Assembly (NCBI GenBank): GCA_038239195.1
Contig: JBBSEZ010000181.1
Coordinates: 1-18,220 of the forward strand
Source of the DNA: JBBSEZ01 sp038239195
GTDB taxonomy: Bacteria > Planctomycetota > Planctomycetia > Gemmatales > Gemmataceae
Direction: 5' to 3'
DNA: 18,220 bases
Shown: positions 14,685 through 18,220 of the stretch, one piece after another
Layout: every line of letters starts with the position of its first letter
Numbering within the stretch: the stretch's first letter is position 1
Program-made: the position numbers and the translations under genes
The notes under the pieces: generated by a model
Told to the model about the DNA's origin: nothing
Database searches by the model: none
The model's input: only the letters and a program-made list of their open reading frames with translations

Positions 14685-15335
14685 ATGTTCGAGCTCAATC
14701 AACCGCTGTCCGGCCCGATGGGACAGCGCTATCGCGAGTACACCCGCCAGCGGCAGTACGGCACCGGCGACATCCTGCTGGACAACCGCATCATCTTCTT
14801 CGGTTGCTCCGGCACCACCATCTACGAGCCGGTCATCAACGACCTGACCGCCAACGTCGTCATCCAGCAGATGCTCTACCTACAGTACGAGAACCGCACG
14901 CAGGAGATCCACTTCTACATCAACTCGCCCGGCGGGTCGGTGTCGTCCACCCTGGCGATCTACGACACGATGCAGTTCCTCGAGTGCCCGGTGGTCACCT
15001 ACTGCATGGGCATGGCCGCCAGCGGGGCCGCCATCCTGCTGGCGTCCGGCAGCAAGGGCAAGTGCTATGCCCTGCCGCACGCCAAGGTCATGATCCACCA
15101 GCCCTGGAGCCAGGGCATGTCCGGGCAGGCCTCCGACGTCGAGATCGAGATGAAGGAGATCTTGCGCGAGAAGCACCGCCTCAACGAGATCCTGGCCCGC
15201 CACACCGGTCGGCCGCTCAAGGACGTCGAGACCGAGACCGAGCGCAACCGCTACTTCACCGCCCAGGAGGCCAAGGACTACGGCCTCGTCGATGAAGTGC
15301 TCGTCAAGCTCGCCGCCGAGAAGAAGGCGCCCTGA
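14685..15335 (+). CDS. clpP1: ClpP-family subunit with Asp-to-Asn change in the catalytic triad
   Basis: A 216-residue ClpP paralog. Catalytic Ser113 (MAASGAA) and His138 (MIHQP) are present, with the oxyanion-loop NSPGGSV. By alignment to E. coli ClpP, the triad Asp (in TERDRF) is Asn188 here (TERNRY, codon AAC). The usual DIYSRLL N-terminus is absent, replaced by QRQYGTGDILLDNRIIFFG, and there is an ~8-residue insertion (SGTTIYEP region). ClpP forms heptameric rings that degrade proteins fed by AAA+ unfoldases. A comparable Asp-to-Asn change is known in Listeria ClpP1, which is active mainly in mixed rings with ClpP2. This one may likewise be a regulatory or conditional partner of the downstream subunit. 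AGGAG lies 7 bases before the ATG. It sits 75 bases after tig. Confidence 0.93.
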   Translation: MFELNQPLSGPMGQRYREYTRQRQYGTGDILLDNRIIFFGCSGTTIYEPVINDLTANVVIQQMLYLQYENRTQEIHFYINSPGGSVSSTLAIYDTMQFLECPVVTYCMGMAASGAAILLASGSKGKCYALPHAKVMIHQPWSQGMSGQASDVEIEMKEILREKHRLNEILARHTGRPLKDVETETERNRYFTAQEAKDYGLVDEVLVKLAAEKKAP

Positions 15336-15345
15336 CCGCGCCTTC

Positions 15346-15400
15346 GCTCGCGAAACGACAGGCCAGAAAGAGTGCCTCTCTTGCCGGTCGTTTCGCGAGC
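15346..15400. promoter_or_regulatory. Perfect 14-bp inverted repeat between clpP1 and clpP2
   Basis: GCTCGCGAAACGAC (15346-15359) and GTCGTTTCGCGAGC (15387-15400) match at all 14 positions around a 27-base loop. The loop itself refolds (GGC/GCC and AAGAG/CTCTT), so the transcript could form one long interrupted stem. It starts 10 bases after the clpP1 stop and ends 122 bases before clpP2. It may be a terminator/attenuator, an RNA-processing site or an operator. No U-run follows and it is not CIRCE. Confidence 0.65.
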
Positions 15401-15522
15401 GCCCATCCGACCCAGTCCCGGCGGGGCCCCCCCCCGGGCTGTCTTCCTACATTTGCTTATCTTTCCGCGCCCGGCTGCCGATCCAACAAGAGGGCGCCGG
15501 GCAGGCCAAGGAGAACAGCGCC

Positions 15523-16137
15523 ATGCCCTCCATCCCCTACGTCATGGAGCAGAGCGGCCGCGAAGAGCGGGTCTTCGACATCTACAGCCGGTTGCTCAAG
15601 GACCGGATCATCTTCCTCCAGGGAGAAGTCGATGACGACAGCGCCAACGTGATCGTGGCGCAACTGCTCTACCTGCAGTTCGAGGACCCCAAGGCCGACG
15701 TCCACATGTACATCAACTCGCCCGGCGGGTCGGTGACCGCCGGGATGAGCATTTACGACACCATGCGGTACGTGACCTGCGACGTGGCCACCTATTGCAC
15801 CGGGCTGGCAGCCAGCATGGCGGCCACGCTGCTCGCGGCCGGGACCAAGGGCAAGCGCTACGCCCTGCCGCACGCCGAGGTGATGATCCACCAGGTGCTG
15901 GGCGGGTTCCGCGGGGCGGCGACCGACATCGAGATTCGCACGAGGCACCTGCTGCGCACCAAGAAGACGATGAACCGCATCCTGGCCGACCTGACCGGCC
16001 AGCCGCTCGAGCGGATCGAGAAGGAGACCGACCGCGACAACTTCATGTCCGCCGCGGAGGCCAAGGAGTATGGGCTGGTGGATGCGGTGTTGGAGCGGCT
16101 CTCGCCCAGCCAGATGCCGAAGCGGACGCAGGGTTAG
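15523..16137 (+). CDS. clpP2: ATP-dependent Clp protease proteolytic subunit, complete triad
   Basis: A 204-residue canonical ClpP, very close to the usual length. It has the standard N-terminus (PYVMEQSGREERVFDIYSRLL), NSPGGSVTAGMSIYDTM, and the full catalytic triad Ser98 (LAASMAA), His123 (MIHQV) and Asp172 (TDRDNF), with the 25/49-residue spacing of E. coli ClpP. Ser98 is followed by Met-Ala, not the usual Met-Gly. It should form tetradecameric chambers with a ClpX or ClpA/C unfoldase encoded elsewhere, alone or with ClpP1. The open frame extends upstream to 15292, overlapping clpP1, but ATG 15523 gives the conserved N-terminus and has AGGAG 9 bases ahead. The 187-base gap after clpP1, with a strong inverted repeat, suggests separate control from clpP1. 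Confidence 0.96.
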   Translation: MPSIPYVMEQSGREERVFDIYSRLLKDRIIFLQGEVDDDSANVIVAQLLYLQFEDPKADVHMYINSPGGSVTAGMSIYDTMRYVTCDVATYCTGLAASMAATLLAAGTKGKRYALPHAEVMIHQVLGGFRGAATDIEIRTRHLLRTKKTMNRILADLTGQPLERIEKETDRDNFMSAAEAKEYGLVDAVLERLSPSQMPKRTQG

Positions 16138-16151
16138 GCTAAGCCCTCACC

Positions 16152-16178
16152 CCCTCTCCCAGACCGAACGGGAGAGGG
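16152..16178. terminator. CCCTCTCCC/GGGAGAGGG palindrome after clpP2
   Basis: A perfect 9-bp stem (16152-16160 / 16170-16178) with a 9-base loop, extended by flanking CCCTC/GAGGG, begins 14 bases after the clpP2 stop and is followed by AAAA. It can terminate clpP2 transcription. The wording CCCTCACCCCCTCTCCC is a sequence I recognise as a dispersed intergenic palindrome in many high-GC genomes. Confidence 0.6.
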
Positions 16179-16243
16179 AAAACGGCGAGGGAGCCCCATG
16201 AACTGGCGCATTGGAATCGACACCTAGGCAAGGAGCCCGCCTC

Positions 16244-17179
<936 letters not shown>

Positions 17180-17191
17180 TGGTGCTTTAGC

Positions 17192-17209
17192 CGCCCCGCT
17201 TGCGGGGCG
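17192..17209. terminator. Bidirectional terminator between convergent genes
   Basis: CGCCCCG (17192-17198) and CGGGGCG (17203-17209) form a tight stem with a CTTG loop. It lies in the 38-base space between the stops of the lipoprotein gene (plus) and the membrane protein gene (minus), the expected place for a shared terminator. Confidence 0.65.
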
Positions 17210-17217
17210 CGCCGGCC

Positions 17218-18027
17218 TCACACGCGCAGAAACCAGCGCATCGTGAGGAGCGCTCCGCCGAGGAGGTTGGCGGCGAGCAGCAACAGGCCCAGCGTCACCA
17301 GCCAGTTGCCGACCTCGTTCTCGGGCGCGACTGTCTGGGCCAGTCGGCGAGCCAGCTCTCGTTCGATCTCCTGCCGCAGAAGGGAGGAGGCGGGCTCCCA
17401 GCGCAGCGTGACGTGCCGCAACAGCGGAAACGGCTCGATCTCGAGGATGGCCGACTGGCCCAGAAACTCCTCCCCCCTTCCCTGGGGCAGCGGGGGCGGA
17501 TGGGGGGGGCGCGGGGCGCCTCCGAGGACGTGCGGTCCCTGAATGCCTTCGCTGGTGCCGAGGCGGCGCCCGGATTGAAATTCCTGCACCAGGCCGAACA
17601 GGTACAGGGTGCCCGAGCGCACCGGCGCGAGCCCGAGCCGATCGCACGTGCCGGCCAGGGCTCGCTCGACCGTGGCGAGGTCGGCGTTGTAGACGCAGGT
17701 GAGGTGGCGCTGGCGCAGAAACTGGTGGGCCGCGCCGGCCACGACGGCCATGAAATAGAGGGCGGAGAGGAAGACCCAGAACGGCCAGGTGCCCAGCGAG
17801 CCCAGCGCCCCGCCACCGCCCTGGCCCAACAACCAGAACAGCCGCCAGCGCTCGTACAGGCTGCTCAGGATGGCGGGGCCGCCGAAGAGGAGAAAGCCCG
17901 AAGCCGCGCCCAGGATGCCGATAAAGTCCCAGGTGCCCGAAACGACGACGGCACGACGGCGACGATTGACGAGCCCCACGCCGACGAGATAGCAGGCCAG
18001 GGGCAGAAAGAATGCCAGGAAGATCAA
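17218..18027 (-). CDS. Four-helix membrane protein of unknown function with an inserted Pro-rich repeat
   Basis: A 269-residue predicted inner-membrane protein. Helices are near residues 2-21 (LAFFLPLACYLVGVGLV), 33-58 (FIGILGAASGFLLFGG), 80-103 (PFWVFLSALYFMAVVAGAA) and 243-266 (LVTLGLLLLAANLLGGALL). The soluble part between helices 3 and 4 is alpha/beta (VYNADLATVERALAGTCDRLGL, then LEIEPFPLLRHVTLRW). I do not recognise the family and see no catalytic motif. Residues ~168-187 (PRPPHPPPLPQGRGEE) look like the in-frame translation of a dispersed GC palindrome. The start is TTG at 18027, supported by AAGGG 7 bases upstream and a promoter-like TACAAT further up; no upstream ATG exists in frame. 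It converges on the lipoprotein gene across a bidirectional hairpin. Confidence 0.75.
   Translation of the reverse strand: MIFLAFFLPLACYLVGVGLVNRRRRAVVVSGTWDFIGILGAASGFLLFGGPAILSSLYERWRLFWLLGQGGGGALGSLGTWPFWVFLSALYFMAVVAGAAHQFLRQRHLTCVYNADLATVERALAGTCDRLGLAPVRSGTLYLFGLVQEFQSGRRLGTSEGIQGPHVLGGAPRPPHPPPLPQGRGEEFLGQSAILEIEPFPLLRHVTLRWEPASSLLRQEIERELARRLAQTVAPENEVGNWLVTLGLLLLAANLLGGALLTMRWFLRV
17467..17525 (-). repeat. Palindrome-derived insertion inside the membrane protein gene
   Basis: On the minus strand the segment reads as runs of C, then CCCCAGGGAAGGGG, and encodes PHPPPLPQGRGEE. This peptide string is one I recognise as the translation of dispersed CCCTCACCCC-type repeats that have entered genes in several high-GC lineages. 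It falls in a low-complexity break between two ordinary segments of the protein. Boundaries are approximate. Confidence 0.5.
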
Positions 18028-18071
18028 CGAACGGCCCTTCGCGAACCACCTCGGAGATGCACTCGTTGGGC

Positions 18072-18101
18072 ATTGTAGCCGGCGCCGCGGGCGAAGGCCA
18101 A
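18072..18101 (-). promoter_or_regulatory. Candidate promoter of the membrane protein gene
   Basis: On the minus strand TTGGCC (18096-18101), an 18-base spacer and TACAAT (18072-18077, 5 of 6 to consensus) precede the TTG start by about 45 bases. This supports the chosen start. Confidence 0.5.
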
Positions 18102-18127
18102 CCGGCGGGGCGCGAGCAGCCCGGAGC

Positions 18128-18220
18128 GGGGGGGGGGGGGGGGGGCGCCGGCCCCAGCCACCCCGCCCGGGGGGGGTGGGGTCCCACCCCCCCCCCCCAC
18201 CCCACGGGCCAACCCCCCCG
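18128..18220. other. Homopolymer-rich contig-end sequence, probably artefactual
   Basis: Eighteen consecutive G (18128-18145), later G-runs, a run of twelve C (18187-18198) and a final C-run fill the last 93 bases, with no coding signal. The G-rich and C-rich halves are partly complementary (GGTGGG/CCCACC). This looks like low-quality read ends or a fold-back, not genuine genome. Confidence 0.65.

Noticed and set aside
15346..15400. CIRCE (HrcA) heat-shock operator at the clpP genes
   Set aside because: The arms do not contain TTAGCACTC/GAGTGCTAA and the loop is 27 bases, not 9.
15292..15522. Upstream extension of clpP2 overlapping clpP1
   Set aside because: It crosses the 14-bp inverted repeat and has no ClpP homology; ATG 15523 has a ribosome-binding site and the conserved N-terminus.
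18128..18220. G-quadruplex regulatory element or telomere-like end
   Set aside because: Uninterrupted homopolymers at the window edge are better explained by sequencing or assembly artefact.

Overview
The window is high-GC DNA with the look of a planctomycete, possibly a Gemmataceae-type member of the Planctomycetota. This is inferred from gene style (a secreted HEAT-like protein, a secreted GH2 enzyme with an extra C-terminal jelly-roll, a Tat-exported LamG protein, two unlike ClpP paralogs in tandem), not from a marker gene. Most starts have a GGAG/AGGAG-type Shine-Dalgarno. No CRISPR array, integrase or plasmid function is visible. The only mobile-element trace is the 3' end of an IS630-type transposase at the left edge. 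The right edge dissolves into long G and C runs and looks like low-quality contig-end sequence.

Layout. Bases 2-133: transposase tail. Bases 142-6144 (minus): three genes read leftwards, namely an exported HEAT-like protein with a tandem 40-residue repeat (4138-6144), an exported GH2 glycosidase (1776-4025), and a TROVE-like/vWA protein of Ro60-type layout (142-1620). GC-rich palindromes sit at the ends of the first two. Bases 6326-6397: tRNA-Gly(GCC) with a recognisable promoter. Bases 6763-9399 (plus) and 9411-11381 (minus): two alpha-glucan enzymes, GH31 and GH13, whose stop codons face each other 11 bases apart. Bases 11846-12751 (minus): a Tat-exported LamG-fold protein. Bases 13107-17179 (plus): trigger factor, clpP1, clpP2 and a proline-rich lipoprotein. 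Bases 17218-18027 (minus): a four-helix membrane protein carrying an in-frame palindrome-derived insert.

How the genes may work together. tig-clpP1-clpP2 is a protein-quality-control cluster: a ribosome-bound chaperone followed by two proteolytic subunits. ClpP2 has an intact Ser-His-Asp triad, while ClpP1 has Asn where the catalytic Asp is expected, so a mixed ClpP1/ClpP2 particle is plausible. No clpX follows. GH31 and GH13 both lack signal peptides and probably act on cytoplasmic alpha-glucan (glycogen). From memory, the GH31 protein looks closer to the alpha-1,4-glucan lyases (which make 1,5-anhydrofructose) than to ordinary alpha-glucosidases, but it keeps an acidic residue where lyases have Val. 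The GH13 partner has Gln in place of the conserved region IV His. This pair is the most promising candidate for unusual chemistry in the window. The GH2, HEAT-like and LamG proteins look exported and may belong to polysaccharide capture or degradation at the cell surface, which is inference only.
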